From contig NZ_CP049362.1 in the NCBI RefSeq assembly GCF_019343455.1, positions 2,542,001 through 2,606,000 of the forward strand: a stretch of DNA of 64,000 nt. The letters run 5' to 3'. Shown here piece after piece: positions 54,316 through 63,719 of the stretch (position 1 is the stretch's first letter; the number at the start of each line of letters is the position of its first letter). The stretch comes from Alcaligenes ammonioxydans. GTDB taxonomy: Bacteria > Pseudomonadota > Gammaproteobacteria > Burkholderiales > Burkholderiaceae_B. The position numbers and the translations under genes are program-made. The notes beneath the pieces were generated by a model. It was not told the origin of the DNA. It did not search any database and saw nothing but the letters and a program-made list of their open reading frames with translations.

Positions 54316-55809
54316 TTACGTCATGCTGATGGTTGTGTTCATGGTATTGGCATGAGCCTGCCAACGGGCAGTCACTGTTTTAGTCTGTGTCCAGAACTGA
54401 ACGGCCTGTTTGCCATTGGGGCCCAAGTCGCCCAGCTTGGACGCGCGCGAACCGGTAAAGCTGAACCAGGCCACGGGCACTGGGATGGGGATATTGATCC
54501 CGATTTGCCCCACATCGATACGGTTTTGAAAGTAACGCGCATGGCCGCCGTCCTGAGTAAAGATGGACACACCATTCCCATTGGGGTTGCGGTTGACGAA
54601 CTGCACCGCCTCTTCCAAGGTGTTGACGCGCACGATACACAGGACAGGACCGAAAATCTCTTCCTGGTAAATACGCATATCGGTCTTGACATCGTTAAAG
54701 ATGGTTGGCCCCACAAAGTTGCCATTCTCGTATCCCGGCACCTTCACACCCCGGCCATCAAGCAGAAGCGAGGCCCCCTCCTGTACGCCGGATTCAATCA
54801 AGGACTCAACTCGCTGACGGGCACGAGGCGACACCAGCGGTCCCAGATCGGCTTGGCGGTCTGTGCCCACATTCACCTTCATGGTTGCCGCGCGCTTGAC
54901 CAGTTCATCAACCCACTCACCGGTTTCTCCCACCATCACGGCAACGGAAATTGCCATGCAACGTTGACCAGCCGCGCCGAAAGCAGCACCCAGGAGCTGG
55001 TTAATGGCGACATCACGATCTGCGTCAGGCATCACGATGCAATGGTTCTTCGCTCCCATCATCGCCTGCGAACGTTTGCCGGCTTCTGTCGCACGACGGT
55101 GAATTTCAGTGCCAACCGCAGTAGACCCAATAAAGGACACGGCCTTGACCTCGGGATGCGTCACCAAGGCATTGGCAATCTCGGCTCCGCCATGAACCAC
55201 ATTGAGCACGCCGGGGGGCAAGCCCGCTTCCAGCGCCAGTTCGGCCAGCATCAGACTGGCGCTAGGGTCCTGCTCGGAGGGTTTGAGCACAAAGGTATTG
55301 CCGCAGGCCACCGCCAGCGGGAACATGAAACAAGGCAGCATGACGGGAAAGTTGAACGCGGTGACACCGGCACACACGCCCAAGGGCTGGATTAGGGTGT
55401 ACACGTCAATACCACCGGCCGCGTTTTCCGCATATTCACCCAACTGCATTGAGGCAATCGAGCAGGCGTACTCAATCACTTCCAGCCCCCGGCCTACTTC
55501 ACCTTCCGCATCGGGCAAGGTCTTGCCGTGTTCACGGGAGATGGCTTCGGCCAGCCTGGCACTGTTTTCACGCACTAGTCGCTGCAAATTAAGCATGACG
55601 CGCATGCGGGCGCCCTGACTGGAATGACGCCAGCTTTCATAGGCTTTGGCCGAACTGGCGATGATTGTTTCCAGTTCGTCCATCGTGGCGTAAGGAACCT
55701 GGGCCACCACTTCCTGGGTGGCAGGATTGAGCACATCGTCCCAGCGGGTGCTCTTGGACTGCACATGTTGTCCATCAATCAGCAAAGGAACACGAACCAC
55801 TTCCGTCAT
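54316..55809 (-). CDS. mmsA: CoA-acylating methylmalonate-semialdehyde dehydrogenase
   Basis: The 497-residue aldehyde dehydrogenase has the MmsA pattern: PLGVCAGVTAFNFPVMLPCF (near residue 148), SFIGSTAVGTEIHRRA (near 230), MGAKNHCIVMPDAD and the catalytic Cys in AFGAAGQRCMAISVAV (near 284). It oxidises methylmalonate (or malonate) semialdehyde to propionyl-CoA (or acetyl-CoA) in valine, thymine or inositol breakdown. Other valine-pathway genes are not adjacent; a LysR gene starts 166 bp away in the opposite direction and is the likely regulator. Confidence 0.95.
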   Translation of the reverse strand: MTEVVRVPLLIDGQHVQSKSTRWDDVLNPATQEVVAQVPYATMDELETIIASSAKAYESWRHSSQGARMRVMLNLQRLVRENSARLAEAISREHGKTLPDAEGEVGRGLEVIEYACSIASMQLGEYAENAAGGIDVYTLIQPLGVCAGVTAFNFPVMLPCFMFPLAVACGNTFVLKPSEQDPSASLMLAELALEAGLPPGVLNVVHGGAEIANALVTHPEVKAVSFIGSTAVGTEIHRRATEAGKRSQAMMGAKNHCIVMPDADRDVAINQLLGAAFGAAGQRCMAISVAVMVGETGEWVDELVKRAATMKVNVGTDRQADLGPLVSPRARQRVESLIESGVQEGASLLLDGRGVKVPGYENGNFVGPTIFNDVKTDMRIYQEEIFGPVLCIVRVNTLEEAVQFVNRNPNGNGVSIFTQDGGHARYFQNRIDVGQIGINIPIPVPVAWFSFTGSRASKLGDLGPNGKQAVQFWTQTKTVTARWQAHANTMNTTISMT

Positions 55810-55975
55810 AACCTGTCTCCAATGAATTGCTCAGGCGGCTAAGCCTTATTTTGTTATCCCCCTTGTATGAGGGTTCTCATTGAGTGTAGAGGCCTCAGAA
55901 CCTGTTTACCATGTTGAAAATTGCACAGGAGCTGGGCATTTATGCACAAGTCTTTTTCAGGGCGGGCTACTCACC

Positions 55976-56869
55976 ATGGACTGGGATAATCTGCGGTATT
56001 TTCTGGAGGTGGCCCGCTGTCAACGAATCAGCGTGGCGGCACAGCGCCTTGGGGTGCAACACAGCACCGTGGCACGCCGCATCCAGGCTCTGGAACAGGA
56101 GCTGGGCTTGCGCCTGTTTCATAAGTCCACGGTCAGCGGCTATAGCCTGACCAGCGAGGGACAAAACCTCCAGCAGAAAATGGAACCGGTGGAAAGCCGT
56201 TTACTGGCCGCGCGCGATGCGATCACGGGCAAGGCAAGGCCGCTGACGGGCAAGCTGCGCCTGGGCTGTACCGAGGCCTTTGGCAGCTACGTACTGACCC
56301 CGCTCTTAAGTGTGTTCCAGGCCCATTATCCTGAACTGACGCTGGAACTGCTACCTGTCCCCCGCCCAATCAGCTTGTCGCGTCGGGACGCTGACCTGGC
56401 CATTGCGCTGGAACGCCCCCAACGCGGGCCTTATTGGTGTACCCGTCTGGCAGACTACAGTTTGCGGCTCTACGCCCATCAAGACTATCTGACCGCGCAC
56501 GCGCCCATCGAGACGGTGCAGGATCTGTCTCAACACCGTTTTATCGCCTACGTGGATGATCTGGTATTCAGCGACAGTCTGCGCTATCTGGAGGAGATAG
56601 TCCGATCGGCTGCCGTGCGTTTTCGCAGCACCAGCGTCATTGCGCAATATCAGGCCACCTTGCAAGGCCAAGGCATTGCAGTGCTGCCCTGTTTTCTGGC
56701 GAAAACCGATCCGCGACTGCGCTGTGTCTTGCCCGATCAGGTCGAACTACGCCGTCGCTTCTGGATGTTCTGCAACGAAGAGCAACGCCAGAATCCCAGC
56801 CTGACGCGATTGTGGCATTTTCTCAAGCAATCCGTGGCGGAGCGGCAAGACCTGCTGGACGGCGCCTGA
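55976..56869 (+). CDS. LysR-type transcriptional regulator, divergent from mmsA
   Basis: The ATG at 55976 gives 297 residues starting MDWDNLRYFLEVARCQRISV, the standard LysR N-terminus; the 32 codons open upstream are unlikely to be used. The winged helix is AAQRLGVQHSTVARRIQALE (about 20-40), and LysR-substrate domain features follow (LRLGCTEAFGSYVLTPLL near 94). Transcribed divergently from mmsA across 166 bp, it is positioned to control it, as is usual for LysR proteins. The effector is unknown. Confidence 0.9.
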   Translation: MDWDNLRYFLEVARCQRISVAAQRLGVQHSTVARRIQALEQELGLRLFHKSTVSGYSLTSEGQNLQQKMEPVESRLLAARDAITGKARPLTGKLRLGCTEAFGSYVLTPLLSVFQAHYPELTLELLPVPRPISLSRRDADLAIALERPQRGPYWCTRLADYSLRLYAHQDYLTAHAPIETVQDLSQHRFIAYVDDLVFSDSLRYLEEIVRSAAVRFRSTSVIAQYQATLQGQGIAVLPCFLAKTDPRLRCVLPDQVELRRRFWMFCNEEQRQNPSLTRLWHFLKQSVAERQDLLDGA

Positions 56870-56940
56870 GCCGGCCACTTTATCCAGCGTAATGGGGAAA
56901 GCCCCAAAAAAGGGGCAGGACGCTGCCGGTATGCTCTCTA

Positions 56941-58050
56941 TCAGCTCGCTGCAGGCGGTTTGGGGGCCTTGATGCGTAACTTACGCCACATCATAAAGAC
57001 CATAATCAACAAGAAGATCGCATGGACCAGCCATAGACCCAGCTCAAAACCCAACTGACCGTTTCGGATCCAGCCTCGCGACAGGTTGATCAGATTCATG
57101 TACAGCAGCCCCACCAGTCCCGCCATCAGAATATTGCCGGAGCGGCCCAGACGCGGATTCACCGCTCCCAGGGGGATGGCCAGCAAGGCCAGATTCAAGG
57201 CAGCCAGGGGCAAGGCCACGCGCCACATGATCTGGGAGCGCGCTTCGTTGTTATCATCCGTCAGCAACATACCCGTCTGGCGGGCCTTGATCTGCTGCTC
57301 TGCACGAGCGCGGATGGTTTCAGCGGTATTGCCCGCATCCCGACTTTCCAGACGCATGCCATAGCTTTCAAAATCCACCATGCGAAACTCTGCCTGCCCC
57401 GGCTTCAAGTCATAACGGTGACCTTCGCTCAAAACCAGAAAACGGTCGCCATTGGGCTGCTCCTCCATCCGAGCGCTTTGCGCCGTCACAATGCTCAACC
57501 ATTGCGGATCGATCACGCGAGCGATGACATTACCCAGTTCGTCCCCTTCTTGCTCCGGCGAATCCGCATAAAACACGCGCGCGCCGTCATCAGACTCGAT
57601 AAATTGTCCGGCGGTCACCTTGCTCAAGTCCGAGCGTTGCTCAAAGCGCTGCCGGTACTCGGCGATCTGACGATACGCCCAGGGCGAGGCCTGCAAGGTC
57701 AACACAGCGATCAGGATCGCTACGGGTACGGCGCACTGAAGCACAGGCGTGATCCAGTTTTTCAGGGACAAACCGCTGGCGAACCAGACCACCATTTCAG
57801 ACTCGCGATAACTGCGCGTCACGGTAGTGAGAACGGCAATAAACAGGGAAACGGCCAAAATGATCGGCAAGGCGGTAATACTGGAAAAGGCGGCCAGACC
57901 CAGCACCACATCCGGGCCAATGGCACCATTGGCGGCTTCGCCCAGCAAACGTACCAGAAGTACACTAAGCCACACAATCAGCAAAGTGGACAGCACCACG
58001 CCGCTGTGACTTAAGATTTCGGATACCGCAGAGCGTTTAAATAGAGACAT
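56941..58050 (-). CDS. lptF: LPS export ABC transporter permease LptF
   Basis: The 369-residue YjgP/YjgQ family protein has an N-terminal bundle of three membrane helices (ILSHSGVVLSTLLIVWLSVL, FSSITALPIILAVSLFIAVL), a periplasmic jellyroll of about 150 residues (TAGQFIESDDGARVFYAD near 147), and three C-terminal helices. With LptG and LptB it extracts lipopolysaccharide from the inner membrane. It is divergent from pepA across 56 bp, the usual arrangement. The partner lptG, normally next, is not found downstream; a LysR gene lies there on the other strand. Confidence 0.93.
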   Translation of the reverse strand: MSLFKRSAVSEILSHSGVVLSTLLIVWLSVLLVRLLGEAANGAIGPDVVLGLAAFSSITALPIILAVSLFIAVLTTVTRSYRESEMVVWFASGLSLKNWITPVLQCAVPVAILIAVLTLQASPWAYRQIAEYRQRFEQRSDLSKVTAGQFIESDDGARVFYADSPEQEGDELGNVIARVIDPQWLSIVTAQSARMEEQPNGDRFLVLSEGHRYDLKPGQAEFRMVDFESYGMRLESRDAGNTAETIRARAEQQIKARQTGMLLTDDNNEARSQIMWRVALPLAALNLALLAIPLGAVNPRLGRSGNILMAGLVGLLYMNLINLSRGWIRNGQLGFELGLWLVHAIFLLIMVFMMWRKLRIKAPKPPAAS

Positions 58051-58106
58051 ATGAGAATTTGCGAGATAATCGCAGGTACGATTTGCGACACACTGAGGAT
58101 AGTTGA

Positions 58107-59600
58107 ATGGAATTTAGCACACAGACATCCGCTTCTTTGCACCAAATTAAGACAGCCGCGCTCGGCGTGGGCGTCTTTACCGAGGGCATTCTAAGCCCCG
58201 CAGCGGAACTTATCGACCGCGCCAGCAACGGAGCGGTGAGCGCTGCCGTGAAAGCCGAGTTTAAAGGCAAGCCCAACACCCATCTGGTGCTGCGCAATCT
58301 GCCCGGTGTGAAGGCCGAACGCGTTATTTTAGTCGGCTTAGGCGCCCAAGAGGAATACAAAGCAGAAACGCATACACAGGCACAGGCTTGTCTGGCCTCT
58401 TACTGCCTGAAAGCGGACCTGAAAGAAGCTGTGTCGGCCTTGGCCAGCATCGACTGCAAAGGCACGACCTTGCGCAGCCGGGCCCAAGATGCCGCCGTGG
58501 CGGTGTGCCGAGCCAGCTACCGCTATACGGCCACACTCAGCAAGCCCGAACCCGCACCCCAACTGAGCCAGTTCCTGCTGTGGACAGCCCGCACCCAAGC
58601 CAGCGAAGCCAAAGCCGGTCTGGAGCAAGGCCAGGCCATTGGTAACGGTGTCAACCTGACGCGTCTGCTGGCAGATCTACCCGGCAATATCTGCACGCCC
58701 ACCTATCTGGGCAAGACAGCCAAGCAACTGGCCAAGGAATTCAAGACACTCAAAGCCGAAGTGCTCGAGCGCAAGCAGATTGAAGCCTTGAAAATGGGCT
58801 CGTTTCTGTCGGTGGCCAAAGGCTCGGATGAACCCCCAGCGTTCATCGTGCTGCGTCACACTCCCACCACCAAGACCAAGCACGAGGACGGCCCTATCGT
58901 TCTGGTGGGTAAAGGTCTGACATTTGACTCGGGCGGTATCTCCATCAAGCCAGCCGGCAATATGGACGAGATGAAGTACGACATGGGCGGTGCTGCCAGC
59001 GTTCTGGGCACCATGCGTGCCATTGCCGAACTCAATATTGATCGCGAAGTAATCGCTGTCGTGGCCTCTTGCGAAAACATGCCCAGCGGTCGCGCCAACA
59101 AGCCGGGCGATGTAGTGACCAGCATGTCGGGCCAGACCATTGAAATCCTGAATACGGATGCCGAAGGTCGCCTTGTCCTGTGCGATGCCCTGACCTACGT
59201 CGAGCGCTTCAAACCGGCCGCCGTGATCGACATGGCTACCCTTACCGGTGCCTGCGTGGTGGCCCTGGGCCACATCAATACAGGTCTGTTCTCGCCGGAC
59301 GACGAACTGGCCGAGGAACTGCTGCAAGCGGGCAAGCAAACGGGCGACACCGCCTGGCGCATGCCGCTGGATGATGCCTACCAGGAGCAATTGCGCTCGA
59401 ACTTTGCAGACATGGCCAATATTGGTGGGCCACCTGCCGGTTCCGTCACCGCCGCCTGCTTCCTGGCGCGCTTTACCAAAGCCTACCGCTGGGCTCACCT
59501 GGACATCGCCGGTACCGCCTGGCGCGGTGGCAAGGACAAGGGCGCCACGGGCCGTCCCGTGCCTTTGCTGGTTCAGTACCTGCTTAATCAGTGTCGCTAA
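58107..59600 (+). CDS. pepA: Leucyl aminopeptidase (M17, cytosol aminopeptidase)
   Basis: The 497-residue protein has an N-terminal macro-like domain and a C-terminal catalytic domain. [20 protein letters not shown] (near 268) holds metal-binding Lys/Asp, [11 protein letters not shown] the next Asp, and [14 protein letters not shown] (near 350) is the family signature. It removes N-terminal residues from peptides with two divalent metals, and in E. coli also binds DNA. GAGGA lies upstream of the ATG. holC follows after 2 nt. Confidence 0.96.
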   Translation: MEFSTQTSASLHQIKTAALGVGVFTEGILSPAAELIDRASNGAVSAAVKAEFKGKPNTHLVLRNLPGVKAERVILVGLGAQEEYKAETHTQAQACLASYCLKADLKEAVSALASIDCKGTTLRSRAQDAAVAVCRASYRYTATLSKPEPAPQLSQFLLWTARTQASEAKAGLEQGQAIGNGVNLTRLLADLPGNICTPTYLGKTAKQLAKEFKTLKAEVLERKQIEALKMGSFLSVAKGSDEPPAFIVLRHTPTTKTKHEDGPIVLVGKGLTFDSGGISIKPAGNMDEMKYDMGGAASVLGTMRAIAELNIDREVIAVVASCENMPSGRANKPGDVVTSMSGQTIEILNTDAEGRLVLCDALTYVERFKPAAVIDMATLTGACVVALGHINTGLFSPDDELAEELLQAGKQTGDTAWRMPLDDAYQEQLRSNFADMANIGGPPAGSVTAACFLARFTKAYRWAHLDIAGTAWRGGKDKGATGRPVPLLVQYLLNQCR

Positions 59601-59602
59601 GC

Positions 59603-60025
59603 ATGACTCGCGTCGATTTTGCTTTCGGCGCGCCAGATCGCTTGCGCATGGCCTGCGAGGTCGTGCGCAAGCACTACGAGGCGGGTCGTCAGGTGGTGGT
59701 CTATCTCTCCGACCCCCGTCAACTGGCTCGCTTCGATCGATTGCTGTGGGGTTTTGAATCCACGGCCTTTGTGCCACATGTAGGCGTCGAAGACTCCCTG
59801 GCCGCCCAGACCCCTGTACTGCTGACCAGCACCGCCCCCATAGCCCGCGATGAGCAAAGCTGGCTGTTGAATCTGGATGTGCAGTGCCCACCCGGTTTTG
59901 AGCAGTTTTCACGCGTTCTGGAAATTGTCTCTGAACGGGAAACCGACCGTACCCAGGCCCGCGAACGCTGGCGTGTGTACCAGACACAGGGTTGCCAAGT
60001 GCATGCCCATAAGCTGGGTACTTGA
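59603..60025 (+). CDS. holC: DNA polymerase III subunit chi
   Basis: The 140-residue protein matches HolC: TRVDFAFGAPDRLRMACEVV at the start, VVYLSDPRQLARFDRLLWGF near 38, VPHVGVEDSLAAQTPVLLT near 61 and the C-terminal RWRVYQTQGCQVHAHKLG. Chi joins the clamp loader with psi and binds SSB. The ATG at 59603, 2 nt after pepA, is preferred over the GTG at 59591, which overlaps pepA; the choice is not certain. pepA-holC is a conserved pair. Confidence 0.9.
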   Translation: MTRVDFAFGAPDRLRMACEVVRKHYEAGRQVVVYLSDPRQLARFDRLLWGFESTAFVPHVGVEDSLAAQTPVLLTSTAPIARDEQSWLLNLDVQCPPGFEQFSRVLEIVSERETDRTQARERWRVYQTQGCQVHAHKLGT

Positions 60026-60106
60026 ACAATCAAGAAGCTTCTTGATTATTCAGGTAAATGTCAGTTATTCTTGATTCATGATCTCTCTGCATTCTAAGGA
60101 CTCATC

Positions 60107-60817
60107 ATGAGCGAATTTCGTCAATCAAGCTTGCCCGAGCATAACGGCACCCTGGGCGCCCAGTCGCTGATTGCTCGCAATCGCGTCCTGCGCAACACCT
60201 ATTGGCTACTGGCCCTGTCCATGATTCCCACCGTCTTGGGAGCCTTGCTGGGCCTGTCTTCGGGCATTAACCGGGTCATGGGCGCCAGCCCTGGTCTGAG
60301 TGCCATTGTTTTTCTGGTCGGTGCCTTTGGCCTGATGTTCCTGGTCGAAAAGAACAAGAACAGCTCGCTGGGCGTCGCCCTGCTGATGGCCTTTACCTTC
60401 TTTATGGGCATCATGTTGTCGCGCCTGCTCGGCTTTGTGCTGGGCATGGGTAATGGCGCTCAACTAATCATGCTGGCTTTTGGCGGAACCGCTGCGGTCT
60501 TTGCCACCATGGCAACCGTCGCCAGCACCACCAAGCGTGACTTCAGCGGCATGCAGAAGTTTCTGTTTGTCGGTGCCGTTATCTTGCTGGTAGCCGCCCT
60601 GGCCAACATTTTTCTGCAACTGCCTGCATTGATGCTGACCATCTCCGTAATGGCGATTGGCATTTTTTCAGCCTTTTTGCTGGTGGACTTGCAACGCGTC
60701 ATCAATGGCGGCGAGACCAACTATGTGTCAGCCACCTTGGCCATCTATCTGGATGTCTACAACATCTTCAGCAACCTGCTGATGCTGTTGGGCATATTGG
60801 GTGGTAACCGCGAATAA
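60107..60817 (+). CDS. Bax inhibitor-1/YccA family membrane protein
   Basis: The 236-residue protein has seven predicted membrane helices. Family hallmarks are LRNTYWLLALSMIPTVLGAL near the start and the C-terminal FSAFLLVDLQRVINGGETNY followed by ATLAIYLDVYNIFSNLLMLL, which carries the conserved Asp pair thought to gate a Ca2+/H+-sensitive channel. In E. coli the YccA member modulates FtsH and is linked to Sec jamming. It ends at a strong terminator. Confidence 0.93.
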   Translation: MSEFRQSSLPEHNGTLGAQSLIARNRVLRNTYWLLALSMIPTVLGALLGLSSGINRVMGASPGLSAIVFLVGAFGLMFLVEKNKNSSLGVALLMAFTFFMGIMLSRLLGFVLGMGNGAQLIMLAFGGTAAVFATMATVASTTKRDFSGMQKFLFVGAVILLVAALANIFLQLPALMLTISVMAIGIFSAFLLVDLQRVINGGETNYVSATLAIYLDVYNIFSNLLMLLGILGGNRE

Positions 60818-60839
60818 GATCGCAAACCCGAACACCCCT

Positions 60840-60866
60840 GCCCCCTTTGCGAAGGGGGCTTTTTTT
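60840..60866 (+). terminator. Rho-independent terminator after the BI-1/YccA gene
   Basis: GCCCCCTT/AAGGGGGC stem with loop TGCG (60840-60859), followed by seven T. Confidence 0.94.
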
Positions 60867-61089
60867 ATCCTATCCACCGCACTCGACGCTGAAAGACCCT
60901 TTTCAGGCCTTGCTCATCCAGCCTGAGCACCCCACCCTTCCATCGGCTTGGGGTGTGCCTGCGCGGACTTTTCAAGCGGGCTGTCGCGGCCCTGAATCAC
61001 CCTGATGAATCATCCTGTTTTTCGTGTCCTTGCCCAGACGCGCAGGTATAGTAAACCTTATAGAAAAATTTCCCCTTTGGAGAACACTG

Positions 61090-62019
61090 GTGGCAGTCTT
61101 TGAAACTCAACATATTGTCGATAATCTGCGTGCGGCCCGCGAAGAATGGCGACAGGCGCATCAACGCCTGAACGAGCTTGAGGGACAGGAGTTTCCGTCG
61201 GTACAAGCTCTGATTCAAGTGATCGAGCAGCTCAAAGGAATTTTGTTTCCGATGCGTCTGGGCAGCCCGGAACTACGTCGCGAGTATGAAGACCACTTTG
61301 TAGGACACCACCTGGGACAGGCACTGAACACGCTGCTGCAACAAGCCCGTATCGAGCTGCAACGCGCAGCGCTGCTGCGTGGTGATCAATACGATCGTGA
61401 AACGATTGAAAACCAGGCTCATCAGGCCATCCAGGCCTTTGCCAATAAACTGCCCGACTTGCGCCGCACCCTGGATCTGGACGTGGTGGCAGCCTACCAG
61501 GGAGATCCAGCCGCCCGCAACGTGGATGAAGTGCTTTTGTGCTATCCGGGTCTGCTGGCCATGATCCATCACCGCATCGCCCACGCCCTGACCAATCTGG
61601 GCCTGCCCCTGACGGCGCGCATCATTGCTGAACTGGCTCACAGCCAGACGGGCATTGATATTCATCCAGGTGCGCAAATTGACCATTCGTGCTTCATTGA
61701 CCACGGCACCGGCGTTGTCATTGGCGAGACGGCGATTATCGGCAAGCGGGTGCGTATCTACCAGGCAGTCACACTCGGTGCCAAGCGCTTTAGCAAGGAT
61801 GAAAAAGGTTTGCTGCTCAAAGGCCAGCCTCGTCACCCGATTGTGGAGGACGACGTCGTCATTTACGCCGGCGCCACGATTCTGGGCCGTGTCACATTGG
61901 GGGCAGGCTCGACCATTGGCGGAAATGTCTGGATTACCGAAGACGTACCAGCTGGTTGTTCGGTGACCCAGGCCAACCTGTTGCGCAATCAGCCCGACTG
62001 TCCAGAAAAGCTGCTCTAA
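61090..62019 (+). CDS. cysE: Serine O-acetyltransferase (EpsC/SrpH-type)
   Basis: The start was placed at GTG 61090 (MAVFETQHIVDNLRAAREEW) because GGAG lies 7 nt upstream; the frame is open 22 codons further but without a site. At 309 residues it is the long EpsC-type enzyme, with an N-terminal helical domain and a C-terminal left-handed beta-helix of hexapeptide repeats (SQTGIDIHPGAQIDHSCFID, with active-site His and Asp near 195-210, then GTGVVIGETAIIG). It acetylates L-serine for cysteine synthesis. It is monocistronic, with terminators on both sides. Confidence 0.92.
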   Translation: MAVFETQHIVDNLRAAREEWRQAHQRLNELEGQEFPSVQALIQVIEQLKGILFPMRLGSPELRREYEDHFVGHHLGQALNTLLQQARIELQRAALLRGDQYDRETIENQAHQAIQAFANKLPDLRRTLDLDVVAAYQGDPAARNVDEVLLCYPGLLAMIHHRIAHALTNLGLPLTARIIAELAHSQTGIDIHPGAQIDHSCFIDHGTGVVIGETAIIGKRVRIYQAVTLGAKRFSKDEKGLLLKGQPRHPIVEDDVVIYAGATILGRVTLGAGSTIGGNVWITEDVPAGCSVTQANLLRNQPDCPEKLL

Positions 62020-62092
62020 ACCATCTGAGGCGGTGACACGGAACTGAGGCGGGCTTGCTGCCTCCGGTCTTTATGAAAAGATCACCCTCATA

Positions 62093-62128
62093 AAAAAACG
62101 ACTCCATATCGCTGGAGTCGTTTTTTTT
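62093..62128. terminator. Bidirectional terminator between cysE and rarD
   Basis: CGACTCCA (62099-62106) pairs with TGGAGTCG (62113-62120), six A before and eight T after. Confidence 0.93.
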
Positions 62129-62210
62129 TACTGAGGATTCATTTCCGGCGCAACCCTCACGCCAGCGAGTTGCCCACTATCAGGCTTGGCAGGCGCAGCA
62201 TGCCCAAGCC

Positions 62211-63116
62211 TCATACCTTGGGGGGCGGCACGAGGGGACCTGGACGCCACATGTTGATCAAGCCTTCCAGCGCCATTAAAGAAATCGCAATCCAGATCGG
62301 AATGTAGGTCCACCATTGACTGGCACTCATAGGCTCATTCAGCAGCAAATAGGCCACCCAGAACAACAGGACAGGCTCCACATAGCCCAGTATTCCGAAA
62401 AGGGCCAGGGGCAACTGCCGACTGGCAGACAAGTAGCTGACCAGAGCCACTGAACTGATCAGGCCCAGGACCGGCACCTGCCAGAACAAACGAGGCTCGT
62501 CCGCAAATACGCCCCACATCTGTGTATCTTGCACAAAGAGCAGCCAGCATGCGGGTAGAAACAAAAAGCTCAGATCAAACCACAGCGATGCCAACGAACC
62601 CAGCCGCAGGTGACGGCGCAACATAAAATACGGTGGGTAGCCTATCACCACCACAGCGGTCGCCCATGAGACGCTTCCCACGCGCAACAGCTCATGCAGC
62701 ACCCCCAGGCCGGCCAGAGCAACAGCAATCCACTGCATGCGGCTTAGCCTGTCCTTGTAAATCACCCGCCCCACCAGCACCATCATCAGCGGCAACAGAA
62801 AGTAGCCCAGTGATACGTCCAGTGCCATTTGATGCAAGGGCGCCCATACGAAAATCCAGAGCTGCACGCCCACCAAGGCGGCGGCCAGCAGCAACAGGGC
62901 AAAATAGCGCCAGTTGCCGGGCCAGTGACGCAGTACCCAACGCACCTCTCGCCAACGTCGCGCGCGGGTGATCACCAATGCCAAAGCGGGCAAACCCAAG
63001 ACAATACGCCAGGCAAAAATCTGCTCGCCACTGAGCGGATGCAAGACCGTGGCATAGTAATACAGACAAGCGAACAAGGCTGAGGCCAGAACCGACAGCA
63101 ATACTCCCTGCTTCAT
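62211..63116 (-). CDS. rarD: RarD family EamA/DMT transporter
   Basis: The 301-residue protein has ten membrane helices. The start MKQGVLLSVLASALFACLYY, HPLSGEQIFAWRIVLGLPAL near 25 and the second-half LVSYLSASRQLPLALFGILG (near 226) with YVEPVLLFWVAYLLLNEP are typical of RarD. The role is unproven (originally linked to chloramphenicol sensitivity). Its ATG overlaps the end of the PIN-domain gene by 4 nt, so it is the last gene of a recO-PIN-rarD unit. Confidence 0.9.
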   Translation of the reverse strand: MKQGVLLSVLASALFACLYYYATVLHPLSGEQIFAWRIVLGLPALALVITRARRWREVRWVLRHWPGNWRYFALLLLAAALVGVQLWIFVWAPLHQMALDVSLGYFLLPLMMVLVGRVIYKDRLSRMQWIAVALAGLGVLHELLRVGSVSWATAVVVIGYPPYFMLRRHLRLGSLASLWFDLSFLFLPACWLLFVQDTQMWGVFADEPRLFWQVPVLGLISSVALVSYLSASRQLPLALFGILGYVEPVLLFWVAYLLLNEPMSASQWWTYIPIWIAISLMALEGLINMWRPGPLVPPPKV

Positions 63117-63718
63117 GAATGTGCCTCGTCCATTTTCTGTCGCCGTGCATAAGCCTGGCCTACGCTAAACAAGCGATCACGCTTTAATAAGGTATGGGTA
63201 TCCAACGCCTGGGCTTCGGGTGTCAACATCAAGGCTGGCAAGGCATCGAGCAAACGCTGCATCAGCTCGGGATAAGCGCTCATATACAAACCCAAGAGTT
63301 GGTCCGGCTCCCACAAGCTGATCCCCAGGCGACGCAATTCAGAACGATTGAAGTCTTTTAGATTACGCGTCAGGATACCGACTGCCTGATCGGGGTAGCG
63401 CTGCTGTGCTAGACGAGCACTGGCAATCACATGCCAGTCCTTGGCATCAGAGTAGCGCAGGTTTTTCTTGAACTCGCTGCTGTCGCCCAAATCCGCCTCG
63501 GGATAGCGTTGCTGTAACTGCTCCCATTGCTCTTCGATGGACAATGGCATGACCTTCCAGAGGCGGCCCGCATTGCGACGCCATTCATCCCCGATGACCG
63601 GGCTCCAGACAGGTTTGAACAACTGTTCGTCGGCCAGAGCCAAAAGCAGACGGCGCAACACATTGGAAATCAGTACGCAGGTATCGAGAACCAGCACGGC
63701 AGGAAGAGAGGCGGCCAT
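63113..63718 (-). CDS. PIN domain protein, putative ribonuclease
   Basis: The ATG at 63718 gives 201 residues: MAASLPAVLVLDTCVLISNV, with the first PIN Asp at about residue 11. Further acidic positions are in VIGDEWRRNAGRLW, YSDAKDWHVIASARL (near 110-120) and TRNLKDFNRSELRRLGI, completing the usual PIN metal site. It is longer than a VapC toxin, and no antitoxin-like gene is next to it. It starts one base after the recO stop and overlaps rarD by 4 nt, so it is translated in a chain with both. The RNA target is unknown. Confidence 0.85.
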   Translation of the reverse strand: MAASLPAVLVLDTCVLISNVLRRLLLALADEQLFKPVWSPVIGDEWRRNAGRLWKVMPLSIEEQWEQLQQRYPEADLGDSSEFKKNLRYSDAKDWHVIASARLAQQRYPDQAVGILTRNLKDFNRSELRRLGISLWEPDQLLGLYMSAYPELMQRLLDALPALMLTPEAQALDTHTLLKRDRLFSVGQAYARRQKMDEAHS

Positions 63719-63719
63719 A

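Noticed and set aside
54352..55395. 347-codon plus-strand open frame opposite mmsA
   Set aside because: The minus-strand MmsA has the catalytic Cys and full family length; the antisense frame has no domain signature.
63113..63718. PIN gene as the toxin of a VapBC module
   Set aside because: There is no small antitoxin gene next to it, the protein is longer than VapC, and it is embedded in a recO-rarD transcript.
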